A DNA stretch of 39,939 bases, from IMG/VR virus record IMGVR_UViG_3300010885_003709, positions 1 to 39,939 of that record; one strand, written 5' to 3'. Made by a program: the position numbers and the translations under genes. The notes under the pieces were generated by a model. That model was not told the DNA's origin, made no database searches, and worked only from the letters and a program-made list of their open reading frames with translations. Of the stretch, positions 1 through 7,654 are shown piece by piece (the stretch's first letter is position 1; each line of letters begins with the position of its first letter). The DNA comes from a virus.

Positions 1-123
1 AGTGTACCATTTCCTACCAATGCAGAGAAGCTGCTCACTGGTGGACAAACACGTGGTGCTAACGTAGAGCCTCCTTCAGCCAATGAGCAATGGAATGACT
101 TGTTCTCTAAAGCTATTGGTGTG
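1..123. repeat. 123-bp terminal direct repeat (left copy)
   Basis: Bases 1-123 are identical to 39817-39939. Both copies lie inside the same open reading frame and keep it in phase, so the repeat most simply marks where a circular assembly was cut. A true packaged terminal repeat inside a coding gene is possible but less likely. Confidence 0.95.
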
Positions 124-588
124 CTTGGTGCTAAGGGTAGACAACTGCGTGGACGTGGTGAGTTTGGTGGTAGCCTTGAAGGAACAATGAAGGCTGGTGA
201 GAAGGCTGCTGCAAAGATGCAGAGAGAAGAAGGCTCAATAGAAGATTGGGTGTTCAAACAGAATGATGATGGCACATTCCCTAACATAGACAAGAGCTGG
301 AATAGGGCTGAAGTTGAAGCCTTCCGTCCTGTCTACGAAGAGGCAAGAGCCACTCTGTCCTCAAACCTTGCTGAGATTAATCGCTTGCGTGATGCAGGAG
401 AACTTACAGAGAGTGCACTAAACACCCTGACATACAGAAGCCAATTACCAATTGGTATCCTTGGTATCTATCAAGGACAAAGAACAAAAGCTTCTGACAC
501 CCTCAATGCTTTCAAGCTGGCTAAGGCTCAGTTTGAAGCTGGCAAAGAAGTTAAAGGACTATTTCAACCCGGTGTTGATTGTCAATAA
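1..588 (+). CDS. Internal virion protein, C-terminal part (continues from right end)
   Basis: This is the 3' end of the gene that begins at 38326. The frame is open from base 1 and continues in phase across the 123-bp end overlap, giving a joined protein of about 692 residues. The visible part (from SVPFPTNAEK to the stop at 588) is hydrophilic and helix-rich, ending in LFQPGVDCQ, with no catalytic motif that I recognise. It directly precedes another large virion protein whose ATG at 597 follows an AAGGA ribosome site overlapping this stop. Position after the tail genes is where T7-like phages keep the internal core or ejection proteins, and that role is inferred. An ATG at 100 is internal and should not be taken as the gene start. 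Confidence 0.8.
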   Translation, partial: SVPFPTNAEKLLTGGQTRGANVEPPSANEQWNDLFSKAIGVLGAKGRQLRGRGEFGGSLEGTMKAGEKAAAKMQREEGSIEDWVFKQNDDGTFPNIDKSWNRAEVEAFRPVYEEARATLSSNLAEINRLRDAGELTESALNTLTYRSQLPIGILGIYQGQRTKASDTLNAFKLAKAQFEAGKEVKGLFQPGVDCQ

Positions 589-596
589 GGAAACAC

Positions 597-2615
597 ATGA
601 CAGGTAAATTTGATCCAAAGTGTACGCTAAACATCCTTGAGATGGCTGACATGCACAAGCTTGTTGATGACATTGTAAAGAATGGTCAGCTAACACAAGC
701 AGAAGCAAATGCTTTGAAGAGTGAAATGACAGGACGTATCATCAAAGAAGGAGCAAGCTTTAAGAAGATACGAGCAATGACTGCTGAGTATGTAGTCAAT
801 GGCTACCTCACTGCTCCAACAAACATATCAACCAACACAATGTCTGGTGCTGGTCAGGTTCTTCTCAGTCCATTACTGAGGGAAATGGAAGCCATCGTAG
901 GTAAAGTGACAGCTAACAAAGCTGACCAACGTAAGATGGGTGAAGGCCTTGTTATGCTCAAAGGAATTCTTCAAGGATTTGCTGAAGGCATGGACTTTGC
1001 TAAGGCTGGTTGGATTACAGGTAAGCCACTCGACTTGAAGATTGATGCTGCTTCCTTTGGCATGACAGCCAAAGAGTTTAGAGATGCACAAGTTAAATAT
1101 GGCTTCGATGACATTAAGGCTGAAGCTCTTAAAGAAGTATTGTATGACCAATCTACAAAAGCAATTCCCGGTACAATAGGTAAGGTGTTAAGAGTTGGCT
1201 CTAAGGCTGGTGTAGCTATTGATGAATTCTGGAAAGCCACTCTGCGTAGAATGGAATTCAATGCTAAAGCATACAGAGATGCTGACTTGTTAGCTGCAAA
1301 GTTTGGTGTGTCCAAAGAAGAAGCTTATGCCAAAGCAGTGGAACAACGTATGTCTCCAGACAACTGGAATGAACGCATGCGTGAAACATTTGGTGTCAAA
1401 GGAACTACAGAGATTGCAGACTTTGCTAAAGAGAAAGTGTTCCAAGAAAACCTTGGTGGCCTTGCTAGAACAGTGCAAGAAATTAGAGCTAAGAATCCCC
1501 TTGTTGGTGCTTTGATTATTCCCTTTGTTAAAACACCATACAACATTCTTAAAGAAGGTGCAGCATACATGCCCGGCATTGGAGCTTTAGCACGTAAGGA
1601 AATTATTGATCCGTTAATCGGTAAAGGAACAGGGAAGTTTGATTGGGCATTGGCACAACCAGTGCATAGAGAACGTCTGCTTGCTAAGCAAATGTTTGGC
1701 CTTGCTGCCACTCTATATGTCAATGCTTTGGTTGAACAAGGAGCTGTAACAGGCTCAAGTCCTAAAGGTGATCTGCCTAAGTTCTCTGTGAAGATTGGAG
1801 ATTCTTGGTATAGCTATGCTCGTATTGAGCCTATAGCCACTATGTTTGGTTTGGTTGCTGATATGCACCAGACATACAATGATTATAAGAAAGACCCTAA
1901 GTGGAATAAGAAGACAGCAGATCAAATTGCAGGACACTTTGCTGAAGCCACTGCACAAAGTCTTGCTGATAACATATTGAACAAGTCTTTTGTTGAAGGC
2001 ATTGCTAAGGTTGCTTCTGCTGCCTTGAATCCAGAGAGATATGGTAATGCTTTCGTGGAGGCCTATACAACTACAGCTATTCCTGCTGGTGTTGCTGCTG
2101 TTGCACGAGGCTTTGACCCATATGAGAGACAAGTGGTTGGCTTCATTGATAAACTAAAAGGAAGAATTCCCGGCCTTAGAGAAACACTGCCTGTACGTTA
2201 TGACAATATGGGACAACCCATTCAGACAAGCATTAGTGAGGTGCTTGCTGGTGTCAAAGTGTTTACACCTACAGAACTTCAGAAGCGTTTGAATGAAGTG
2301 GATGTAGACATCAAAGGCATAGGTAAGAAGGTTGGTAGAGTGGAACTAACAGCAGAACAATTGTCACGTTATGGACAACTGGCTGGAGGCTACTTCTCTG
2401 CTGGTTTGGAGAAGGGCATGAACAGTCCACAATGGCAGAGGCTTGATCCATTCCAACAAGAACTGTATGTTAAAACAATCTTGGAGAAGAGCAGAGGAGC
2501 TGCTGCAAAGCAATTAACAGGTGAGCTGTACAAGACAGACCCTAAGTTTGCTGCTGATTTCTATAATGAATATCTGATAAGCAAAGGCTTACAGGGAAGA
2601 ATGGAACTTAGGTAA
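597..2615 (+). CDS. Large internal virion / DNA-ejection protein (putative)
   Basis: 672 residues, the last gene of the rightward block. I chose ATG 597 because AAGGA lies 4 nt upstream (588-592). A TTG at 579 is in frame but has no ribosome site. The protein is rich in Ala, Gly and Lys, mostly helical, with a hydrophobic stretch near residues 360-385 (MFGLAATLYVNALVEQG). The segment with FVKTPYNILKEGAAYMPGIG and GFDPYERQVVGF resembles the large internal or polyvalent virion proteins common in podoviruses, but no enzyme motif is evident. The stop codon TAA falls inside a palindrome (2611-2628). The upstream gene ends at 588, so the pair probably forms a translationally coupled ejection-protein unit. 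The function is inferred from position and composition. Confidence 0.75.
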   Translation: MTGKFDPKCTLNILEMADMHKLVDDIVKNGQLTQAEANALKSEMTGRIIKEGASFKKIRAMTAEYVVNGYLTAPTNISTNTMSGAGQVLLSPLLREMEAIVGKVTANKADQRKMGEGLVMLKGILQGFAEGMDFAKAGWITGKPLDLKIDAASFGMTAKEFRDAQVKYGFDDIKAEALKEVLYDQSTKAIPGTIGKVLRVGSKAGVAIDEFWKATLRRMEFNAKAYRDADLLAAKFGVSKEEAYAKAVEQRMSPDNWNERMRETFGVKGTTEIADFAKEKVFQENLGGLARTVQEIRAKNPLVGALIIPFVKTPYNILKEGAAYMPGIGALARKEIIDPLIGKGTGKFDWALAQPVHRERLLAKQMFGLAATLYVNALVEQGAVTGSSPKGDLPKFSVKIGDSWYSYARIEPIATMFGLVADMHQTYNDYKKDPKWNKKTADQIAGHFAEATAQSLADNILNKSFVEGIAKVASAALNPERYGNAFVEAYTTTAIPAGVAAVARGFDPYERQVVGFIDKLKGRIPGLRETLPVRYDNMGQPIQTSISEVLAGVKVFTPTELQKRLNEVDVDIKGIGKKVGRVELTAEQLSRYGQLAGGYFSAGLEKGMNSPQWQRLDPFQQELYVKTILEKSRGAAAKQLTGELYKTDPKFAADFYNEYLISKGLQGRMELR

Positions 2616-2628
2616 CTTCCTAGTTACC
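2611..2628. repeat. Palindrome GGTAACT-N4-AGTTACC at gene end
   Basis: GGTAACTTCCTAGTTACC has perfect 7-bp arms around TTCC-type centre bases. The TAA stop of the preceding gene lies in the left arm. It belongs to the genome-wide family described in the findings, and the copy at 13583-13600 is placed the same way at the 3' end of a gene. Confidence 0.85.
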
Positions 2629-2634
2629 AAAAAG

Positions 2635-2661
2635 AAAGGGGACTTAATAGTCCCCTTTTTT
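2635..2661. terminator. Bidirectional intrinsic terminator between converging blocks
   Basis: The stem AAAGGGGACT / AGTCCCCTTT has a TAAT loop and is followed by a T-run on the plus strand (2656-2661). The A-rich left flank gives a U-run on the minus strand. It sits in the 47-bp gap between the ends of the rightward block (2615) and the leftward block (2663), so it can stop transcription from both sides. Confidence 0.9.
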
Positions 2662-2662
2662 G

Positions 2663-2851
2663 TTATACCTTCACAGGTTCATCCTCTAAGTCGTAGAAGT
2701 CTCCAATGTAGATGGTGATGAATGGAATCTTAATGAGTGCACCAGCAAAAGCTACTACATTCTCATCTGTTCCATTAGTAACAATGTGGCAGATGTCTTC
2801 ATTGTATTCAATATCGAAGCCAATGCCCTGACGGAATTTAAACATAATCAT
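2663..2851 (-). CDS. Small protein of unknown function (62 aa)
   Basis: This is the last gene of the leftward block, just after the ribonucleotide reductase and just before the shared terminator. I do not recognise the family. It is a compact protein of alternating hydrophobic and acidic residues, with segments such as GFDIEYNED, VVAFAGALIKIPFITIYIGDFYDLEDE, suggesting a small beta-rich fold rather than a clear membrane helix. GGAGAG lies 4 nt before ATG 2851; a second ATG at 2845 has 10-nt spacing. The start is therefore uncertain by two codons. Confidence 0.65.
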   Translation of the reverse strand: MIMFKFRQGIGFDIEYNEDICHIVTNGTDENVVAFAGALIKIPFITIYIGDFYDLEDEPVKV

Positions 2852-2860
2852 AATCTCTCC

Positions 2861-4765
2861 TTAAATTTCACAAACACCAGACACACATGCAAGCATCTGT
2901 GTACCTTCTACATTATCTTCCACTTCAATTAAGCTGTCCCAATCAATCTCTTGTGGGGTGATAGCTATCAAAGCTTCGTATTGCTCTTTAGTGCAATCCT
3001 CATAAGGAGCCTGTCGATATGAGCCACCATCATAGGGCAAGAAAGACACACCACTCATCTCATCAAAGTGTTCCCATACAAAAGCTCCAACTTCCATCCA
3101 CTCATGTTCCTTGACAGAGATGGTGACAGAGGGCTTGTGCTCACACCAGTGACGCTGGAAGATGAGCCATAAGCGTAAGTGCTCAAGGGCTGTCAGACCA
3201 TCACGTAACAAGGCTCCCTCTGGTGCTTTCTTAGGGAAGGTGAACACCATTGTCTGGTCAGGCTTCATGACACAAGGCTCTGCCTGTACTCCTGCTGCAA
3301 TCAAATGCTGTGTTAATGGGTCTTTAATATCAGCACGAACTCTGCGGAAGTAATACTCAGCATGACGAGCATGGATACCAGAAGCACTATCGGTAAGCTG
3401 ACTAACAGTACCAGAAGGTTTAACACAAGTGATGGCAGCAGACTGAGGAATGCCAAGCTGTTCTGCTAAGAGTTGGTTTGTTGCAATACAAACATTCTTG
3501 ATTTGATCCAACAGAATACCAACACCCATATCATTGGGGTTGTTAAGCTTTGGATTGTCCATGATGCCTGTCATTGATACACCCAACAGACGCTCTTCCT
3601 CTGTGTTCTTTTGCCACACCTTACGTAGGTATGGGAAGTGTGTCATTGTGCTCTGAAATGTACCTAAGATTGTGGCTAAACGTGCCTTACGTTTTAAGCT
3701 ATCAATGGTGTCATCAGAACGTACAACAATCTCGGACAGGTTACAGAACTGATATGGTCTAAGAATAATCTCAGAGCATGGATTAGTTCCAAAGTCAAAG
3801 TCAGGAGAACGTCTTCCATTTTTCTTTACAATGTTTTTAGCTGCTTCACGATTGAACACTCCTCGCTCACCACTCTTGCTCTCATACAAGCTAGTCCACT
3901 CTTGCATGAAGATGCCCATGTCAGGACGCTCTGTATAGCAAGCACTATTGTTAGCCAATGCACGTTGTCCATTCTTCTCCCACCATGCACCACTCTTAGC
4001 ATGACGCATACGATCATCAGATAGGTTGGACAAGCTAATCATAGCACTACGTCTGACACCACCAACAACTACCACTTCACCAATCTTACACATGATGTCA
4101 TGGCATTCAAGGCTATTGAGCTTACGTCCAGCAGCATTCTTGAAGATGTTACTGACAAAGACAAAGAGTTCTTTTAATGGCTCAGGACCACTAGCACGTC
4201 CACCAAACACCTTCAGACGAGCACCAGCAGGACGCACCTTAGACACATCAAACTTAGGAATCTCACCTGAGTAGAGCAAGGCAATGCATTGACGCAAAGC
4301 TTTAGCCCATCCTTCTTTGCTATCAGCAACTACGATAGTGGTATCACTATTGAAGAGTTGTTCTGGAATCTCAGGTAGCTTTTGTACAAACTGACGTTCA
4401 ACAGAAAAACCAACACCAGTACCACACAGAAGAATATACATCGCTTCATCGAAAGACTTAGGGTCATCCACAGGAAGATAAGAGCAATTATATCCAGCAG
4501 TGTTGTCACGTTCTAAAGCCTTTCCAGCAGTCATGACACTACGCATTGAAGGCATCACCTCCATGTTGTAGATGGCATCATAAAGTTCTTTATACAAAAT
4601 ATCAGAGATGGTATAGCCATGTTCTTTTTCTAAATGCTTGTACATAAAGTCTAAGTACCGAGCCACTGTCTCATCCCAGTTCTCACGTCTTTGTTCGTTG
4701 TCCAAGTAACGAGCATACCTACTCTTAGCAATAAACTGCTCGTAACTTCCCATGTATTTCTTCAT
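2861..4765 (-). CDS. nrdJ: Adenosylcobalamin-dependent (class II) ribonucleotide reductase
   Basis: Reduces ribonucleotides to deoxyribonucleotides for phage DNA synthesis using a B12-derived radical, so it needs no oxygen-dependent partner subunit. 634 residues. Visible active-site features are NCSYLP (Cys94), the NPCSE signature at 328-332 (radical Cys330, Glu332), and the C-terminal redox pair in CVSGVCEI (Cys627 and Cys632). GTGVGFSVE near 114 and CVKPSGT are further conserved nucleotide-binding stretches of monomeric class II enzymes. There is no separate beta-subunit gene nearby, as expected. The start overlaps the stop of the 51-aa gene upstream (ATGA), so translation is coupled. The neighbouring ThyX completes a dNTP-supply unit. 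The family call is strong; whether the substrate is the di- or triphosphate is not visible. Confidence 0.95.
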   Translation of the reverse strand: MKKYMGSYEQFIAKSRYARYLDNEQRRENWDETVARYLDFMYKHLEKEHGYTISDILYKELYDAIYNMEVMPSMRSVMTAGKALERDNTAGYNCSYLPVDDPKSFDEAMYILLCGTGVGFSVERQFVQKLPEIPEQLFNSDTTIVVADSKEGWAKALRQCIALLYSGEIPKFDVSKVRPAGARLKVFGGRASGPEPLKELFVFVSNIFKNAAGRKLNSLECHDIMCKIGEVVVVGGVRRSAMISLSNLSDDRMRHAKSGAWWEKNGQRALANNSACYTERPDMGIFMQEWTSLYESKSGERGVFNREAAKNIVKKNGRRSPDFDFGTNPCSEIILRPYQFCNLSEIVVRSDDTIDSLKRKARLATILGTFQSTMTHFPYLRKVWQKNTEEERLLGVSMTGIMDNPKLNNPNDMGVGILLDQIKNVCIATNQLLAEQLGIPQSAAITCVKPSGTVSQLTDSASGIHARHAEYYFRRVRADIKDPLTQHLIAAGVQAEPCVMKPDQTMVFTFPKKAPEGALLRDGLTALEHLRLWLIFQRHWCEHKPSVTISVKEHEWMEVGAFVWEHFDEMSGVSFLPYDGGSYRQAPYEDCTKEQYEALIAITPQEIDWDSLIEVEDNVEGTQMLACVSGVCEI

Positions 4766-4917
4766 TCAAGTTCCTTTTCTATTTTATCTGCCTTGTCTTC
4801 TATCATATCCATAAACCTATCAACAAGCTCATCACTGCTTATGTCCAACAATTCTAATATTGTAACACAATCTTCCCTTCTTAGCAAGTCAGCAATGTCA
4901 TATAATGTTAGGCTCAT
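4762..4917 (-). CDS. Small acidic helical protein (51 aa)
   Basis: Short frame MSLTLYDIADLLRRED ... ending IEKELE, filling the gap between the phosphoesterase and the ribonucleotide reductase. Its ATG (4917) overlaps the end of the phosphoesterase gene, and its TGA overlaps the reductase ATG, so it is part of the coupled operon. It is predicted almost entirely helical and acidic (ELLDISSDELVDRFMDMIEDKADKIEKELE). It looks like the small conserved phage proteins of the LYDLADxL type, whose role I do not know. A possible internal promoter for the reductase lies inside it. Confidence 0.75.
   Translation of the reverse strand: MSLTLYDIADLLRREDCVTILELLDISSDELVDRFMDMIEDKADKIEKELE
4859..4887 (-). 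promoter_or_regulatory. Possible sigma70 promoter ahead of nrdJ
   Basis: On the minus strand TTGCTA (4882-4887), a 17-bp spacer and TACAAT (4859-4864) preceded by TGTGT, the same extended -10 context as the strong promoters at 17435 and 33000. The -35 box matches only 4 of 6 and the site is inside a coding gene, so it could be chance. Confidence 0.35.
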
Positions 4918-5675
4918 GCGTAAGTCTCACGTAGATAATTAAGACTTACAGGCAGTTCATCGAAGCTACCTTCCACCACCTCATTGAACATCCATACACC
5001 AGCCCATGAGCCATTGGTTTGTGGAGTGAGGTAGCTCTCATCATGTTGATAACAGATACCAGCAAACAAGCCTGTCATACGCTTGCCATCAGCCCTACGA
5101 GCATAGGCAATTCCTCTATCCTGTACATGCCCCATGACACAGCTCATGTGCTTCTTAGAGAGCATTAACGAAGGCGAGCTAACAGGCCTTCCCATGACAC
5201 CAGAAGTAAAGTAGTGACAATAAGCAATGCCGTCCAGCACCACAGGCTGAAGAAAATCATAACACTCCCAACCATAAGAAGCGAGTTTAAGATCATGATA
5301 ACCAATGAGGCCATCCAACTTTCTATCGCTCTCGATAGCTCTTTGAATGCGTTCTTCATGGTTTCCAAGTAGAAAGACAAGACGTGGGTTCCACTGTTTG
5401 TCTTTATTTCTCTTAAGACGCTCTTGTTCAGTTTTAATCGGAGCAAGAAGAAGTTCCATTCCAGCATGCCCTGCTTCAATATCCGCTTGATAAGTTCTAC
5501 CTTCAAAGCTTTTCTTTCCTACATCATAAATTGAAAGGCTTGGCATATCCCAATGATCGCCAAGGTGAATGATTACATCTGGTTTCTTTTCTGCTGCATA
5601 CTTACCAACCCACTTAAGATGTTCTAAAGAAACTCCGGGCTTGCATTGTGTATCAGGAATAACTAAGTGTCTCAT
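4914..5675 (-). CDS. Calcineurin-like metallophosphoesterase
   Basis: 253 residues with the dinuclear-metal phosphoesterase motif series in order: PDTQ near residue 7, GDHWD near 39, GNHEER near 107, and the late GHVQDRG near 185. The tyrosine- and histidine-rich stretch YCHYFTSGVMG lies between. Such phage enzymes hydrolyse phosphoester bonds in nucleotides or nucleic acid ends; the substrate here is not visible. ATG 5675 overlaps the stop of the preceding 85-aa gene (ATGA), and the 3' end overlaps the start of the 51-aa gene. It sits inside the nucleotide-metabolism cluster between ThyX and the ribonucleotide reductase, which suggests a role in nucleotide turnover or DNA processing. Confidence 0.88.
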   Translation of the reverse strand: MRHLVIPDTQCKPGVSLEHLKWVGKYAAEKKPDVIIHLGDHWDMPSLSIYDVGKKSFEGRTYQADIEAGHAGMELLLAPIKTEQERLKRNKDKQWNPRLVFLLGNHEERIQRAIESDRKLDGLIGYHDLKLASYGWECYDFLQPVVLDGIAYCHYFTSGVMGRPVSSPSLMLSKKHMSCVMGHVQDRGIAYARRADGKRMTGLFAGICYQHDESYLTPQTNGSWAGVWMFNEVVEGSFDELPVSLNYLRETYA

Positions 5676-5929
5676 TCGTCTTCTTCATTTTGTTTAATAA
5701 AGTTAACAATTGTGTCATCAAACTTCTCATTAAACTGTCCCTCAATATCATATCCATAGACATTGCCTAGAAAACGAGCAAAGGAACGTAACACATCAGG
5801 CCATCGTGCTCCATCATCGAAGGTAGCATATTCTGTTAAGATGACATCAGGGTATGAGCGATGTTCTGTATCATTATAGTATCCTTTTGTTTCTACATGA
5901 AACATATATCGTGTCTTATCATTGTCCAT
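5672..5929 (-). CDS. Unknown acidic protein (85 aa)
   Basis: I do not recognise this family. It begins MDNDKTRYMFHVETKGYY and ends with an acidic KQNEEDE tail; the middle (WPDVLRSFARFLGNVYGYDIEGQ) looks helical. AAGGA lies 5 nt before ATG 5929. The start overlaps the last codons of thyX and the stop overlaps the phosphoesterase ATG, so expression is coupled to both. No cysteine pairs, membrane segment or nuclease motif is present. Confidence 0.7.
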   Translation of the reverse strand: MDNDKTRYMFHVETKGYYNDTEHRSYPDVILTEYATFDDGARWPDVLRSFARFLGNVYGYDIEGQFNEKFDDTIVNFIKQNEEDE

Positions 5930-6545
5930 ATAAATCCTTAAGCGTTGGAAATTGTTGTTGAATTATATTACGACATTGCTCAGCAATGAGGCGATGTTCT
6001 TTCTGTGTTGTCTTGTCACAACGAATGTCAATGTAATGTAGCCAACTACGTAGTGTGCCATTCATATACATTGTGCTTTCTGTTATTCCTTCTGGTAACA
6101 CCTTACGTGCTGTCTCTTTTGCAATGCCTCTACTTAGAGCAAGATTGTAGATAACTGTTGTATCATTAATCACACGCTCTTGTGCTTGCTTCCACCATCC
6201 TTGTACTAATACATCTGTTGTCTCTAGACTATTCTGTCTATTCTTATCATCTTGAAGACGAGCCTCTGATGTAATGAATGTATTAGCAATGGCATATCTC
6301 TGTGAGAATTCTTGGAAGCTAAAGCTGCGGTGTCTCAATATCTGTCTAGCAATGTCACGTGTTGTGACAATCTCCATACAAACATTGACCATCTCAAAGG
6401 GACTCCAATGCTTATTATCTATCAGATATTTAATAAGCTTAGGAGCAGTGGCTGTGTTATTCTTGTTATCTGGATTGGACACACGAGCCATCTCTGCAAT
6501 GAGAGCTTCACCATTAGGGGTTGCCCATACAAGTCTAGCTCCCAT
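5919..6545 (-). CDS. thyX: Flavin-dependent thymidylate synthase ThyX
   Basis: Makes dTMP from dUMP using FAD and methylene-tetrahydrofolate, supplying thymine nucleotides for phage replication. 208 residues with the ThyX signature RHRSFSFQEFSQRYA at about residues 71-85 (RHR...S..E.S.RY). Upstream SPFEMVNVCMEIVTTRDIARQ matches the FAD/dUMP-binding helix region. I start at ATG 6545 because AGGA lies 5 nt upstream, and the protein then begins MGARLVWATP. An upstream ATG at 6572 lies within the previous small gene. The neighbouring class II reductase provides the deoxyuridine precursors, so the two probably act in the same pathway. Confidence 0.93.
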   Translation of the reverse strand: MGARLVWATPNGEALIAEMARVSNPDNKNNTATAPKLIKYLIDNKHWSPFEMVNVCMEIVTTRDIARQILRHRSFSFQEFSQRYAIANTFITSEARLQDDKNRQNSLETTDVLVQGWWKQAQERVINDTTVIYNLALSRGIAKETARKVLPEGITESTMYMNGTLRSWLHYIDIRCDKTTQKEHRLIAEQCRNIIQQQFPTLKDLYGQ

Positions 6546-6711
6546 TAGATTCCTCTGGCACTGCCAATGCATTCCCTTGAGCAGCAGCTTCTTTCAGAAT
6601 AGCCATCAAGCCAAAGCGTAGAAGAGTTTCTTTGCCTTCTTTGTCTGCCTCAAAAGAACAATCTACTGAGCCATCCTCATTCTCATTAAACATTGTCACT
6701 TCAATCTTCAT
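6535..6711 (-). CDS. Small unknown protein (58 aa)
   Basis: Frame MKIEVTMFNENEDGSVDCSF ... ending PEESNGS. The ATG (6711) overlaps the stop of the 100-aa gene (ATGA), and the stop lies 11 bp inside the thyX start, so it is embedded in the coupled operon. Predicted as a beta N-terminus followed by a helix (LLRFGLMAILKEAAAQ). No function can be assigned from the sequence. Confidence 0.7.
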   Translation of the reverse strand: MKIEVTMFNENEDGSVDCSFEADKEGKETLLRFGLMAILKEAAAQGNALAVPEESNGS

Positions 6712-7010
6712 GTTTCAAAACTCCTTACTACATGTGGTTCATCAAAGCTTCCTATAACAGGAAATACTTCTGCTTTATTTAAGCGTTGTTGAATGCGTTC
6801 ATCTGCATCTTTGAAAGAACCAACCATGAATTCTCCTGATGCCTCCTTAATAGCTTCTTTAGCTTCTTCTATGGTACGTGCAAGCACACATTGCAAGCCA
6901 CCATATTCACTACTAGGAAACGGAACCCAATAGTTAACAAGGTATATATACCATTGCTCATTTGTGCTTGGCTCTACCTGTTCTGTTTGTATCTTCTTTG
7001 GTCTTCCCAT
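6708..7010 (-). CDS. Unknown protein with AT-hook-like N-terminus (100 aa)
   Basis: Begins MGRPKKIQTEQ; GRPKK is the minor-groove-binding core of AT-hook peptides, suggesting DNA contact, but a single copy is weak evidence. The rest (WYIYLVNYWVPFPSSEYGG, then a helix ARTIEEAKEAIKEA) is a small mixed fold I do not recognise. AGGAAAG precedes the ATG at good spacing. Its 5' end overlaps the end of the HNH gene by 53 bp in another frame, and its stop overlaps the next ATG. Confidence 0.7.
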   Translation of the reverse strand: MGRPKKIQTEQVEPSTNEQWYIYLVNYWVPFPSSEYGGLQCVLARTIEEAKEAIKEASGEFMVGSFKDADERIQQRLNKAEVFPVIGSFDEPHVVRSFET

Positions 7011-7431
7011 ATTCTTTCCTCTCTTCTTTCTCTAAAGATGTTTTAACTGAATGGCATGGCTTACATAACACTTGTAGATTTTCTTTCTCACAGAACATCC
7101 TATGTATGTATGTTTCCCAATCAACAAAGCCTGTCTTTGGACTAACAACAGGAAAGATGTGATCAACTTGTACATCAACAGCAACAAAGTGTCTTGAACA
7201 ATGAGCACATGCATAGTGCATTGCCAGTTTATTAGTCTTCTTGTTAGTCTTCCTTCCTACATAAGCAGCCTTCAAAGCTTTAAACTTTGGAGGCCATCTA
7301 CGTGTCGCTGTCCTCAATGCTGAAACAACAAAGCTTCTAAACCTTGCTGCTGTCCACTCTCCATCGTTATACCTTGGTTCTGTACCACTGACAGAGGAGG
7401 TTTGCGAAGCCTTCGACTTCTTGTTCGTCAT
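6958..7431 (-). CDS. HNH endonuclease
   Basis: 157 residues. An HNH nuclease core is clear: a CxxC zinc pair in ACAHCSRHF, the catalytic region VDHIFPV, then ENLQVLCKPCHSVKT with the second Cys pair (CKPCH). The N-terminal 60 residues are very basic (KKSKASQ..., RTATRRWPPKFKALKAAYVGRKTNKKTNK), suitable for DNA binding. It may act in phage DNA processing or recombination; a free-standing homing role is also possible. ATG 7431 has GGAG 9 nt upstream. The gene overlaps the upstream zincin gene by 65 bp and the downstream gene by 53 bp, unusually long overlaps for this genome. Confidence 0.88.
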   Translation of the reverse strand: MTNKKSKASQTSSVSGTEPRYNDGEWTAARFRSFVVSALRTATRRWPPKFKALKAAYVGRKTNKKTNKLAMHYACAHCSRHFVAVDVQVDHIFPVVSPKTGFVDWETYIHRMFCEKENLQVLCKPCHSVKTSLEKEERKEYGKTKEDTNRTGRAKHK

Positions 7432-7654
7432 GGCCTACTTCTCCCATTGTAAATTTAATTGCATGCACAAGCTCGTGAAAGAATGTAGCTCTCGTTGCTT
7501 GTTCGTTCATGTTAGAGCGTATTAATATTTCATACTTACCCGGGTCACATGTACCAAAGTCTTGAAACTCATCGACATAAACTACTGTCCATTCACAACC
7601 TCCAAGCCAGAAACTGGAGGGAACCACATCTGTCTTGGGAATCTTCTTAGCCAT
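7367..7654 (-). CDS. Small HExxH zinc-metalloprotease-like protein
   Basis: 95 residues with FFHELVHAIKF, an HExxH zincin motif at His60-Glu61-His64, followed by acidic residues in GHDEQEVEGFANLL (Glu79 or Glu81 as possible third ligand). This arrangement resembles the ImmA/IrrE-type or small phage zincins, without the N-terminal HTH of repressor-coupled forms. The target is unknown; cleavage of a host regulator is a reasonable guess but only inference. ATG 7654 lies 72 bp inside the end of the exonuclease gene in another frame, and the 3' end overlaps the HNH gene by 65 bp. Confidence 0.72.
   Translation of the reverse strand: MAKKIPKTDVVPSSFWLGGCEWTVVYVDEFQDFGTCDPGKYEILIRSNMNEQATRATFFHELVHAIKFTMGEVGHDEQEVEGFANLLCQWYRTKV

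Noticed and set aside
1-123. True T7-like packaged terminal repeat
   Set aside because: Both copies lie inside one open virion gene; a T7-like repeat is normally near the genome's noncoding end. Not excluded without read data, but assembly overlap is simpler.
579-588. Programmed frameshift joining the genes ending at 588 and starting at 597
   Set aside because: The overlap TTGTCAATAA contains no slippery heptamer, and a good ribosome site serves ATG 597.
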